Shown here: one piece after another, positions 46,536 through 56,400 of the stretch
How the letters are laid out: each line of letters begins with the position of its first letter
Numbering within the stretch: position 1 is the stretch's first letter
From: Planctomycetota bacterium
Lineage (GTDB): Bacteria; Planctomycetota; Planctomycetia; Pirellulales; Pirellulaceae
Assembly (NCBI GenBank): GCA_026692865.1
Contig: JAPLNI010000024.1
Span: 1-58,657 of the forward strand
Reading direction: 5' to 3'
Length of the DNA: 58,657 nt
Notes under the pieces: model-generated
What the model was told of the DNA's origin: nothing
Database searches by the model: none
What the model saw: the letters and a program-made list of their open reading frames with translations, nothing else
Position numbers and translations under genes: made by a program

Positions 46536-47938
46536 TCGCAAGAATTCGTCAAGGGTTATCGCTGGTTGAGCTATTAGTGGTGATTGTCATTATCTCCATC
46601 TTGGCGGCACTCGTTCTGCCTTCGTTTAAGAACGTTCTATCAGAACGAAAAACGAACGTCGCGGCATTGGAAGTGAAATCGTTCTTGGAGGCCGCAAGAG
46701 CTCGAGCCATCGCTCGAGGTCGCAATGTCTCGGTGATCTTTGAACGACTATCGTCTCGTGGAGATGGGCTAGGAATTGACGGCACAGACGTAACCTCATC
46801 GAACCCTCCTCGCTCGATTACGGCTCAGAATCCGGTGTCCGGAGATGCCAGCGAATGGGCTGCGTTCACCACCATCGATCCTTTTTTAAACTACTCGCAA
46901 TACAACACCGCCATTCGTATGACGATGGCCGAAACGCTGAGACCCACCGAGTACGAAATTGCCGGGACGGTGATTGCTACCCCTGGCCCTACTGGGTTTG
47001 TGGTCGTCGAGGACATTTCTTCTCCAAGCCCACTGCCTCTGGACTCTCGCTTTGCACTCGACTTGGTTGCCGGAAACACGGTTGAATTGATCGAACGTAG
47101 TGGAGTTACGAATCGATTTCAAATAATTGCTCCTGCGACTCAACCAACAGGATTGCAATCTTCGTACACTTTTCAAGTCCTAAACGTCGGTAGCGCAACC
47201 CAACCATTTGGCAGTATTGCTGAAATCGATGTTGCAGCGCGCTCGCAACAAGCGTTAAAGCGTTTCGTCACGATCGGACGAGGAATCAGTGGTATCCGAG
47301 TTTATTCACAGCCCAAACCGCTTGCGTCGGTAACAAATGAGCTTCCACGCGGAACGTGTATCGATCTTTCGATTTCAGGTTTGGCCACCGACGAGCCGTT
47401 AGCAAACTACACCAGTACCGAGTTCACCAACTGCCAACGCGAGTTCGCATCCGATTGGATCATGCCGCCAGGACTTGGGGGACCGCCAACCCCGCAGCAA
47501 TTGCGACCTGTGATGATCACATTTTCGCCTTCGGGAAATATCGATAGTGTGGTTAGCAATGCGCCACAATTGTTTGCATTCAATCCCCCTACGACTCCTC
47601 GAGTTTTTAACGCACGTCGCATTGAACCAAATCAAGATGTCTTTTTGTTTGTCGGTCGAACTGATCAAGTGGTATTTCCAACGGATGGCACCGATCTTAA
47701 TGCAGCGGGCCTTGCGCTGCGTCGCACCGAAGGAGCCAAACCGAACATGCTCGATCCAACCGGATATTGGATTCGCATATCGGCAACCAACGGAAGTGTT
47801 GCTGCGGCACCGACCCAAGCATGGCACGTTGAGAACGATGTGAACGAAGCAGCAGCAGGCAACCCTGCCGATTCGCTAAGCGAAATGATCACCGAGTCAC
47901 GAGCATTAACATTCCAAAGCGAATTAAGTAGTCAATAA
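46532..47938 (+). CDS. Prepilin-type protein 3 (GspH-like N-terminus)
   Basis: This 468-residue protein has a very short leader, MIARIRQG, then LSLVELLVVIVIISILAALV, with Glu at +5. The following part (LPSFKNVLSERKTNVAALEVKSFLEAARARAIARGRNVSV) resembles the minor pseudopilins GspH/FimT, including the Arg/Ala-rich region that precedes the first strand. The C-terminal ~300 residues are beta-rich and family-unspecific. Translational coupling with prepilin 2 suggests assembly at the fibre tip complex. The stop is followed two bases later by a complete CTGAGCCG element. Confidence 0.87.
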   Translation: MIARIRQGLSLVELLVVIVIISILAALVLPSFKNVLSERKTNVAALEVKSFLEAARARAIARGRNVSVIFERLSSRGDGLGIDGTDVTSSNPPRSITAQNPVSGDASEWAAFTTIDPFLNYSQYNTAIRMTMAETLRPTEYEIAGTVIATPGPTGFVVVEDISSPSPLPLDSRFALDLVAGNTVELIERSGVTNRFQIIAPATQPTGLQSSYTFQVLNVGSATQPFGSIAEIDVAARSQQALKRFVTIGRGISGIRVYSQPKPLASVTNELPRGTCIDLSISGLATDEPLANYTSTEFTNCQREFASDWIMPPGLGGPPTPQQLRPVMITFSPSGNIDSVVSNAPQLFAFNPPTTPRVFNARRIEPNQDVFLFVGRTDQVVFPTDGTDLNAAGLALRRTEGAKPNMLDPTGYWIRISATNGSVAAAPTQAWHVENDVNEAAAGNPADSLSEMITESRALTFQSELSSQ

Positions 47939-47940
47939 CC

Positions 47941-48040
47941 CTGAGCCGATGGCGCTAGCCACGGGTGACACACGGCGATTGAAAACTGAATTACTAGAAC
48001 AACCAGCGGGGGGAACCCGGAGCTAGCGCTCACGGCTCAG
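47941..48040. repeat. CTGAGCCG element, copy 5 (complete), left flank of the transposase gene
   Basis: This 100-base element has CTGAGCCGATGGCGCTAGCC at the left and AGCTAGCGCTCACGGCTCAG at the right; the ends pair at 16 of 20 positions. It starts two bases after the prepilin 3 stop and ends ten bases before the transposase ATG. Confidence 0.93.
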
Positions 48041-48050
48041 GAATATAAAA

Positions 48051-48539
48051 ATGTTGGAATCAGTCAGCGGCTACTTTATTACTTGGACGACCTATGGAAC
48101 TTGGTTACCCGGTGATCAACGCGGCTGGCGACTGCGTGCCAAAGGACAGAAACTGCCCGAACCGTTATTAGAAGCGTGGTGTAAAGAACAAATGAAAGGC
48201 GAAGCGGTTTTACTTCGGAATGAAGATCGAATTACGGTTGAAGAAGCAATCAGGTGCCATTGCCAGTTCCGAGGTTGGGACCTGAAAGCTGTTAACGCCA
48301 GAACCAATCATGTCCACGTAGTCGTAGTCTCTGATAAAAGTCCTCAAAAAACTCGAGACGAACTCAAGGCAAATAGTACACGGATGTTGCGATTACAAAG
48401 CAATTCACTAAACGTTCCTAAAACCTGGACGGCGGGCGGTGATTGCGAAGTTTTAGGAAACGATGATGAGTTACTTGGAGCTATGCATTACGTAATCGAT
48501 TGCCAATCAGAACCAGTTGGCGTCAGCCAAAAACCCTGA
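48051..48539 (+). CDS. RAYT-type Y1/HUH transposase (REP-associated tyrosine transposase, IS200-like fold)
   Basis: This 162-residue single-domain nuclease starts ESVSGYFITWTTYGTWLPGD, the usual opening of the REP-associated branch of IS200/IS605-like proteins. It carries the metal-binding HxH motif as NHVHVVV (His87 and His89), and the candidate nucleophile is Tyr147 in AMHYVIDCQ. RAYTs nick single-stranded REP hairpins through a 5'-phosphotyrosine link. Here the gene is enclosed by the palindromic elements expected as its substrate: a complete copy ends ten bases upstream of the ATG, and the stop TGA (48537-48539) lies within the CTGAG of the downstream copy. All motifs are intact, so it may be active. 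Confidence 0.85.
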   Translation: MLESVSGYFITWTTYGTWLPGDQRGWRLRAKGQKLPEPLLEAWCKEQMKGEAVLLRNEDRITVEEAIRCHCQFRGWDLKAVNARTNHVHVVVVSDKSPQKTRDELKANSTRMLRLQSNSLNVPKTWTAGGDCEVLGNDDELLGAMHYVIDCQSEPVGVSQKP

Positions 48540-48626
48540 GCCGATGGCGCTAGCCACGGGTGACACACGGCGATTGAAACAAAACCAGATTCAAAAACAA
48601 AACAGACGAAAATGCCGGGGGGAACC
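48536..48626. repeat. CTGAGCCG element, copy 6 (truncated), contains the transposase stop codon
   Basis: The left end CTGAGCCGATGGCGCTAGCC and ACGGGTGACACACGGCGATTGA are intact. The interior CCGGGGGGAACC is present, but the right terminal repeat is absent. The element breaks directly into the left end of the next copy at 48627, so the two are fused. Confidence 0.88.
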
Positions 48627-48724
48627 CTGAGCCGATGGCGCTAGCCACGGGTGCCACACGGCGATCGAAACTTAATTAATAGAACAACCAGCGGGGGGAA
48701 CCCGGAGCTAGCGCTCACGGCTCA
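48627..48724. repeat. CTGAGCCG element, copy 7 (nearly complete)
   Basis: This 98-base copy has the left end CTGAGCCGATGGCGCTAGCC, AGCGGGGGGAACCC in the interior, and the right end AGCTAGCGCTCACGGCTCA, then a different base. It abuts copy 6 head-to-tail. After it comes a ~220-base stretch before the likely start of prepilin 4 with no independent gene. Confidence 0.9.
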
Positions 48725-48943
48725 TCAGAAGACGAAAAACAAATGCACGGCGCACAACGTGCTACCAACAAAATAAACAACCTTTTCCAATCCAAGTGCA
48801 AGCTTGTGAAAATCGGAAACAAAGTGATGCACCTAACAGAATCCACACACTTGAAACACAACAATGCGATCGAAGCAAAAACAGCTTCGCCGAACGATTC
48901 GCTATTTGCATCCACACGTCGCAACCTGCGACAAAACACCAGC

Positions 48944-50443
48944 ATGATCTCCCCCCGCAATCGAAAATCAAAAATCAAAAATCATAAATCCCGCGGCGTC
49001 ACCGTCGTCGAAGTCCTCTTCGCCATGTTCGTGATCCTGTTCGGTCTAGTAGGCCTAGCCGCCATCATCCCCATGGCAGCCCGACAAGCGAACGATTCGT
49101 ATGCGATGGTTCACGGCGCCGCGAGCATGGATAACATCGTTCAAGAATTAAGAGGACGAGGCACCATCGAGCCAACCCAACAACAACCGTGGTGGATGCC
49201 GAATGACTACACGACGGATCCATTTACCGGCGCGGCGTATCCAACGACTCCCGTGGGAATATCAGATGCCCAGCCGTTTACAACTCAACCTTTGGTAGCG
49301 TCGAGAACATTTACAAACCTACAGTCAATTTTTTCGTACCTGCAGCAGCGTGCTCTTTCGGAACTTCCGATGGGGGATCCCAATCGTTCCGTTCGTGCGC
49401 AACGCGAAGGCCTAGCTCAAGGCTTTTGCATCGACCCTGTCTTCTGCGCGACACAGTTCCGCGATAGTTGGAATTATGCGACGGCTTATACGAATGAGCG
49501 TGGATCGGCGAGTCAAGGGTTCATGCGACGGACTCGGATGCCATTTTTCGATGAGTCGGTTGGCCTAAACGGTTCGAGTAGTTATGCGTCGCTTGGCTTT
49601 AACTTCCCACGTCTCGTTCGTGTCTCCTATCAGTCCGGAACAAACGCAGCAGGTGCACCACTGCCGGTCAAAAGAGCATTAGCGAACATGGTGGGCATGT
49701 CGGGTGCGGATGTGCTCCAAGCGATCGCGGAAGACGATAAGGCAGCAGGCGCGCTTCGAGGATTTCAAACAAGCGGCGGTTCTTTATTGAGTTCTAATAG
49801 CGACGTGGGTTCAGTAAGCTGGATGATCACGATGACCCCAACAGAAAACACACCCCCCGGAGTTGTACCGACCTCATTCAATGTATCAACAGTCATCTTC
49901 AATGGCCGTGATCGCTTGTTTGATGCGGTCCCGTTTAGTGTATCTGGAGCAGAAGAATACAGCCGATCGGAAAAGCTCTGCTTCGCAACAGCAGATAGCC
50001 CGAACAACGTTGGTAGCTCGGTTCCGGTTTATACCGCAACGACAGATCTACCCGGTTCCGATGGTGGTTCGATGAATATCAAACTCTATTCCGATCCAGC
50101 CACCAATCCATCAGTTCGTGTCGGTGATTGGATCATGCTTTCAAGACGAATTGAGCTTGGTAATTTAGTGAACACAGCTATTCCACCCGCGCTAGTTTTT
50201 CCAAATGATTTCAAGGTTATTCATCGGCATCGCTGGTACCGAGTTACTGGAACGGACAATAGCGAAACATGGCCTCGAGTCGTTCGAGTTACTGGCGAAC
50301 CTTGGGATTATCCCGAAACATTTGCTGCTAATCTCCCGAAAGTGAATCCGGTCCCCGTAAGTGCGGCCCAAGCAACTAACGCGACTATCTTCCGCAATGT
50401 TGTTACGGTCTTCTCTTCGATTTCGAATATTTCGAGCGAATAA
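48944..50443 (+). CDS. Prepilin-type protein 4 (PilV/GspI-like N-terminus)
   Basis: This ~499-residue protein starts with an 18-residue basic leader ending KSRG, then VTVVEVLFAMFVILFGLVGL with Glu at +5. This resembles PilV/GspI-type minor pilins (the -xVEVLxA- pattern). The remainder is a long extracytoplasmic domain. The frame is open back to an ATG at 48743, which would give an 85-residue leader. That is far beyond normal prepilin leaders, and the extra part starts only 18 bases after a repeat element, so I prefer ATG 48944. The stop codon TAA is directly followed by the ATG of the giant gene. Confidence 0.85.
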   Translation: MISPRNRKSKIKNHKSRGVTVVEVLFAMFVILFGLVGLAAIIPMAARQANDSYAMVHGAASMDNIVQELRGRGTIEPTQQQPWWMPNDYTTDPFTGAAYPTTPVGISDAQPFTTQPLVASRTFTNLQSIFSYLQQRALSELPMGDPNRSVRAQREGLAQGFCIDPVFCATQFRDSWNYATAYTNERGSASQGFMRRTRMPFFDESVGLNGSSSYASLGFNFPRLVRVSYQSGTNAAGAPLPVKRALANMVGMSGADVLQAIAEDDKAAGALRGFQTSGGSLLSSNSDVGSVSWMITMTPTENTPPGVVPTSFNVSTVIFNGRDRLFDAVPFSVSGAEEYSRSEKLCFATADSPNNVGSSVPVYTATTDLPGSDGGSMNIKLYSDPATNPSVRVGDWIMLSRRIELGNLVNTAIPPALVFPNDFKVIHRHRWYRVTGTDNSETWPRVVRVTGEPWDYPETFAANLPKVNPVPVSAAQATNATIFRNVVTVFSSISNISSE

Positions 50444-53400
50444 ATGAAATCCAAATCTATCAGTGTTAATGCACGTTTGAATAAGTCGACTTCTATCATG
50501 TTGTACAATCGCACAATCGCCATCAATGGAAAAGTTAAATCCGGATTGGTGCTGCTGGTCGTCCTTGGGATGCTCGGGCTTTTTAGCTTGTTAGCCATAT
50601 CGTACCTTTCGATCACTGGCAGTTCACGCACATCAAGTCAAGCGCTGGTTCGTGCGAAACTGCAGAACATTCCGGTGGGCGATTACTCGGCGGACGTCAT
50701 CCGACAGATTGTGCGTGGCAATACCAATAACAAGTCAGCATTGTCAAATCACTCTCTACTCGAAGATGTTTACGGCCGGGATGCGATTCAAGGAACGTTT
50801 GTTCCAGCGACACTCGTTCGCAATTATTTAGCACCCGCGACACCTCCGCTTCCAGCCCCATTCGCTGCGTCACCAGAAGTCGGTATTGTCAAGATTCAGC
50901 TTCAGCGATTAATTCCTAACGCCGGTGGATTCGATAATGATCAGGCGCATAGAATCACGATAAACCCTGATGGACTTCGTACGGCTGGTACTGCTGCGTT
51001 CTTTAGCGACTTGAGCGTAGAAGACGACACTTACTCAGGGCGGCTGATAACTTTTTTAGATGGTCCTTTAGCGAATCAGACGTTCCGAATTCTCTCTTAT
51101 CGCGGATGTCCGGCAACTGTGAACTCCGGTTCGTACTCTCCAGATGGTTACGAATACTCGATTGCGATTGATTTGTCGGATGTTGATCCGCAAGAGACTT
51201 ATACGCCGAATGCGGGAGTTGGATCTGGCTATACGTTTAATGGAACCGATGCGAATCCCCGAACGCTACAGCAGTGGCTTGCTTACAGTAACGGCAATCT
51301 TTTGATTGGTGATAGTGTCGGCAATGGTTATCGTTACCTCATCAATGATGTACCGTTCAATGGACTGGGCATTGGAGTCGAGTCGGATGCAAGTCACCCA
51401 ACCTTCGGTCGGCTGGATCAATCGCGCCAGGTTCCTGGTGCATTTTTACGCCCGGCGGCAATCGTAGCTCCCAATCCTCCTAGCGGAACACCTGGAGCGT
51501 TGGTTTACAACCCAGGACAAGAATCATTTCCGATAGCTTTGTTGCCAAATTATGACTACTTGGCTCCGTCGAAAGAAGGAAGCGTCGGTCTGGGAGGACT
51601 CAATGGTTTCGGAGCGGAGATTCATGGTTCGAACAATGAAGGCTACGACGTTGCGGACTATCGCGACTACTTCCTTGCACATCTTCCTGCACCAACGGCT
51701 GGCGACGGTCTTTTGCGTCATCACGAAATTATTCCATCGTTCCATCGGCCGGAATTAGTAAACTACATTGCGCAGTATTATCACCGGATTGTGAGCGCGA
51801 ACAGCTCGTTAAACGCCAATGAAATACGATGCATGATCGTTCGTATGGTTCGGCTGATCGATTTTGCGTGTGCTCGTCCATTGAGCTATCGAGTCGCAAA
51901 CGTTCCAGTATCGTTTCCCTACGCGGATCCTGCGATCAATAGCTTGACGCGAGAGATGGTTGTCAATCCAGATTTTTCAGGGAGAAGCGATGCTCGAGCA
52001 ATTCCATCATTGGATATCGATTTAAACGATTGGGGAAATCCAGGACAACCTGCACTGGAACGAAATCTTCGTGCCTGGGTTGCGGCGTTGGTTGGAGGTG
52101 GAGCATTACTTCCGAACGGATTTTCTCGATATGCTTACGATGTTGACAATGATGGGAATGGAGATTCTGATTCAGTTTGGATCGATCCCAATCTTCCGCT
52201 TGTGTCCGCGGCTGACGGGAAGCAGTTGAAGGTATTGGCTTCGACGATGATACTCGATTTAGATAGTCGATTAAATCTTAATGCGCATGGTGACTGGTAT
52301 CACTTAAACTTCTTTCAAGTAAGCAGCAATAACGATGACCCAGCAGATCGCTTGGATAACACAGCGACCGCTGGTGATAACTTAAAGTATTACGTCACTC
52401 GTGCGCACGCGGGCGAAGACATGGCCGTGTTTCAAGGACGCGGTAACTTTGCACCACAGGGATTGGGATACGGGCCTGCGGAAATCTCCTTGGCAAGATT
52501 GTTTGGGGGCGCTAACCTTCGAGCTCCTTACACCGGAAACAATTTGAGTTTCTTTAGTGACTTTTTCAGTACTCGATATGGGCGCGATGGTGCTCCTGCA
52601 CGATACAACATCAATGATTCATATGGGCTTTACCATCGACAGCGCGAAGCCTTTAACGGGATCAACGCAGCCAAGCGAGGGATTATGGGTTATGCAGTCG
52701 ATCGGCTTGGCGGGCCGCGTACGACGGAATCCTTTAATGCGACTTTAGCTTCGGTTACTTACCCCGTAACAAGTACCACGACGACTACCGCTCCCGAATT
52801 CCTCGATGATCCGTATGAAACGGAACAGCTGTCGATTTCGGATGGCGACTCACAATTTACGCTACAAGAACTCGAGGCCTTACTTCGTAGATACGACTCC
52901 GATGTCAGTGCTCTACCAGACAGAATTAAAAAATTGCTGAATGTGGATACGGGGTACGATAATCTTTCCAACAACATCTATAAGTCGTTAACCACTCGGA
53001 GTGTTGAGCTACGTTATCCAAACATTGCAGCATTGTCCCGACATACACGATTATATGCCAAGAACAATCGTGCTTTGTCGTATCCAAGAAACACCGAGGT
53101 ACTTCAGACAACACGCGTTTCGAATGTGCCGGAGAGTTTTAGTAAAGATCTTAACGACGCAGTTCTTGGAAATCGCTTGATTGCCAACGGTCGGCAAGAG
53201 GGCGGGTTACTTCGGTTCATGCAGATGCTCTATGAGGAACGCTATCCTGGTGGTGCAACGGGACTACCAATTCTTGAAATGTCCGATTTGCGAAACTTGA
53301 TGCCGTTTGAGTTCCGTAAAGGCTTAAGACTCGATCTAAATAGACCTTTTGGAAATGGTCTTGATAACGATGGTGACTTCGTCGCGGATGACCCGAATGA

Positions 53401-56400
53401 GCTGCGATTATCGACCGAAGCTGAGTTTTATCCGGGATACAGTTCTATTACTGGGCAAACCGGGATGAATTATCCGTGGTTGAGTCAGTCCGTTCCCCCA
53501 ACCGGCTGGCCTGGCTTCAACGCCTCGATTTATAACTACTACCTCCGACCACTTGAGTCTCGCAAGTTGTTTGCGGCACAACTGTACTGCCTGGTGCAGT
53601 TGGTGATCCCGATTGATTATCCATTTGGAGGTCTTAGCCCGGCGGCGGACCCAACGGATCTAACCAATCTTACTAACCGAACGTATCGCGCGCGACGAGC
53701 GCGTGAACTAGCTCAATGGTGTGTGAACGTTGTTGATTTTAGAGATGGCGACTCGGCGATGACGCGATTCGAGTACGACACCGAGCCATTTACGGCGACC
53801 GAACCCGATGGTGTTGGCACTGAGCCAAGTATTTGGTACCCGCAGGCAGGAAACGTTGTGTGGGGAATGGAGTTTCCTGAGCTGCTAATGACCGAGACGC
53901 TTGCCTTCCATGATAAACGTGTCCGCGACCTAGCGACTGACACGGGATCAAGCAATACGATTCCCAACAAGACAACTACCGACATGATGGACCCTGATGA
54001 AGAGTTTGACCAATATCGAATTCCGCAAGGCAGTCTGTTTATCGAGTTGTTTTGCCCACGCTCTATCAATGATCCAACGACCGGTACTCAGATTGGCCAT
54101 CACGAAAGGCCGTCGAGTTCATTGTACGACACGATCCCTGCGGGAACCGCACCACAGCTAAACCTAAGCCGACTAACTCCAACGCCACCAGGCGGAATTC
54201 CTGCCGGCGACAGCTACGGTCAGCAACCCGTATTCCGAATCGCGATCACTGCGCCGTTGCCTGCTGGTACGACGCCAATGGAAACAATAACTCGAACGGC
54301 ATTTGGTGGCGCAACGCCCGCAATAATTCCACTCGCAGCGCAAACGAACCAAGTCTACTCAGCGCCACGCGCGATCGTTTCTGCAAACCCTGCTAATTAC
54401 GGCGGTGGCTTTGATAGTTCTGGACTCGTCGAGGACGTTACCCGACTAACAGGAAGCGCACCAACGTCTGTCCCGATTGAACGGATGATTTGGTTCACGC
54501 ATGGTGGACAATTTACGCCAACGGCATTCCCTCGTGTACCCGATCTTCCCGGTGGAGACGATACAGCAAATAATTCACGTCGAATTTTTTATAATCAGGA
54601 ACGCACATCGGATTTGACCGTACCCAGTGGAGGATACTTGGTTGTTGGCCCTAGACCGGTCACGGAAATTGGTTCGACCAATAACGGGAGTGCAACCAAC
54701 CCTTACAGCCCCAGCACGCAAACGATACAGCTTCTTGGTACACCATTATCTTTTGCGGCACCGCCAACGTCGATTCCTGCCACTCCGCCCAATTCAAGGA
54801 CCGTCTTTCATACCGACATTGCGACCGGCGTTTCGAGAACTCTACCTGCAAGTTGGACAACTAACGCGCCGACCGTTGCAATTGTTGCTTCCCAGCCACA
54901 ACCAGGGGGTACAGCAGCGTTTCCGAACGGTATCGGAGCAAACGTGTCAACTCCTATGCCAATGGACGCTGCCAATTACCCAATTCCGACGAGTCATGTC
55001 AGCACCGACGCATCGTGGGCTAGTTTACCCCTCGACGCCTACGTGAACGGTTCCGGGCAGTTCCCGGATGTCCCGTTTGATCAAGACATGACCTCGAATC
55101 CGTATTTGGCCAATCCAGGAACGAATCGACACCGACCAGGTACGTACCTGAACGAACGAGTTGCTTACCTACAACGCGTTGCTGATCCTGAGCTGCCGTA
55201 CCATCCCATATACAATCCATACATCACGATTGACTGGATGCCGATCGACTTGACCGTCTTCAACGGTGAAACTTCCGCGACCAACATCACCGCCGAGGAC
55301 CCTATCCCCGAAGGCTTTGCGTTTCAGTCACGTTACAAAGACGGTGCGCGGATGCAGAATACGCAGGTGTTAACCCCAGCATCAGGCACTCCAAATCGCG
55401 CAGAGGTGGCTGTTCAACCTAGAAACGCAGGCATTGGTAGCGCATCAGAAACAGGCGTTTCAATTTTCTCATCATCGACCGCTCAAATGCTTCAAAGCAC
55501 GGCGTATTCGCCAGCTGCCTTACCTGCGATGCCGCCATTCTTCCGTCATGAGCTTGGATTTCAAAATGAAGCAGTCAAAGGCTTCTTCCCAGCAAACCCA
55601 GTTTCGTCGATGACGCTGGGTTATCTAAATACTGGACGTCCTTTGTCTGCAACGGCGGTGGCAACGCCTCAGGTTGTCGCGAATCTATCTCAGTGGGACG
55701 GATTCGGACCACCCTCAACACTTGTATCACCCGGTGGTGGTGTCACTGTGAACTCGGCTAGGTTCGCAGGAACGCCGTTGAGACCTCAGGCGGGTTTGTT
55801 TTGGTTCAATCGACCTTTTGTAAACACTCATGAATTGATGCTTGTTCCGAAAACTGCACCTGGGCAACTTGGTCAGTTTTTCTCCACACCAAGACCAACT
55901 CCTTTTGTTCTGAATCGGTATGAGAAAACAACGACGCCTCAGCCACTAGACTCCTTCGGCCATCTACCCAATTGGTTCTCAAATGATTTGTTAAAAGCCA
56001 CTATCAACTCTGAGCGTACGTCGGTTGGCGTATTTTGGCCATCATGGCAAAGGCGTCCATTGGTAAGCGGCGGATCTGATCCTACGGAAGGACCAGTACG
56101 AGGTGCCAATTGGAATTTGCTATTGGAGTTAGTTGAAACGCCACCCGTGTTTTCAGACTCGGAAAAATGGACCCGGCCCGATAACTTTCACCTTACTAAT
56201 GACACTCGATATGCTTCCGCGGACTATCTCAGACGAAGGCTATTGAGTCCGTTTAGTCGACAGGTTCCGGGAACGGCCGCAAACGATCCGTGGTTTGCAG
56301 TGGGAGGATTTGCTGCCCCATTCAATTCCATGCCTACCTATCGAGTGCCTGGAAAGATCAACCTCAACACGATTGCCCATGACGAGGTTTGGAAGGCTCT

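Larger units (their letters stand above)
47941..48724. mobile_element. Candidate REP/RAYT unit: transposase gene flanked by three CTGAGCCG elements
   Basis: The unit consists of a complete element, the RAYT-like transposase gene, a truncated element whose first bases form the gene's stop codon, and another complete element. All elements are in the same orientation and separated by ten bases or fewer from the gene. It splits the prepilin cluster between prepilin 3 and 4. No target-site duplication could be recognised, which fits Y1/HUH chemistry. Confidence 0.65.
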
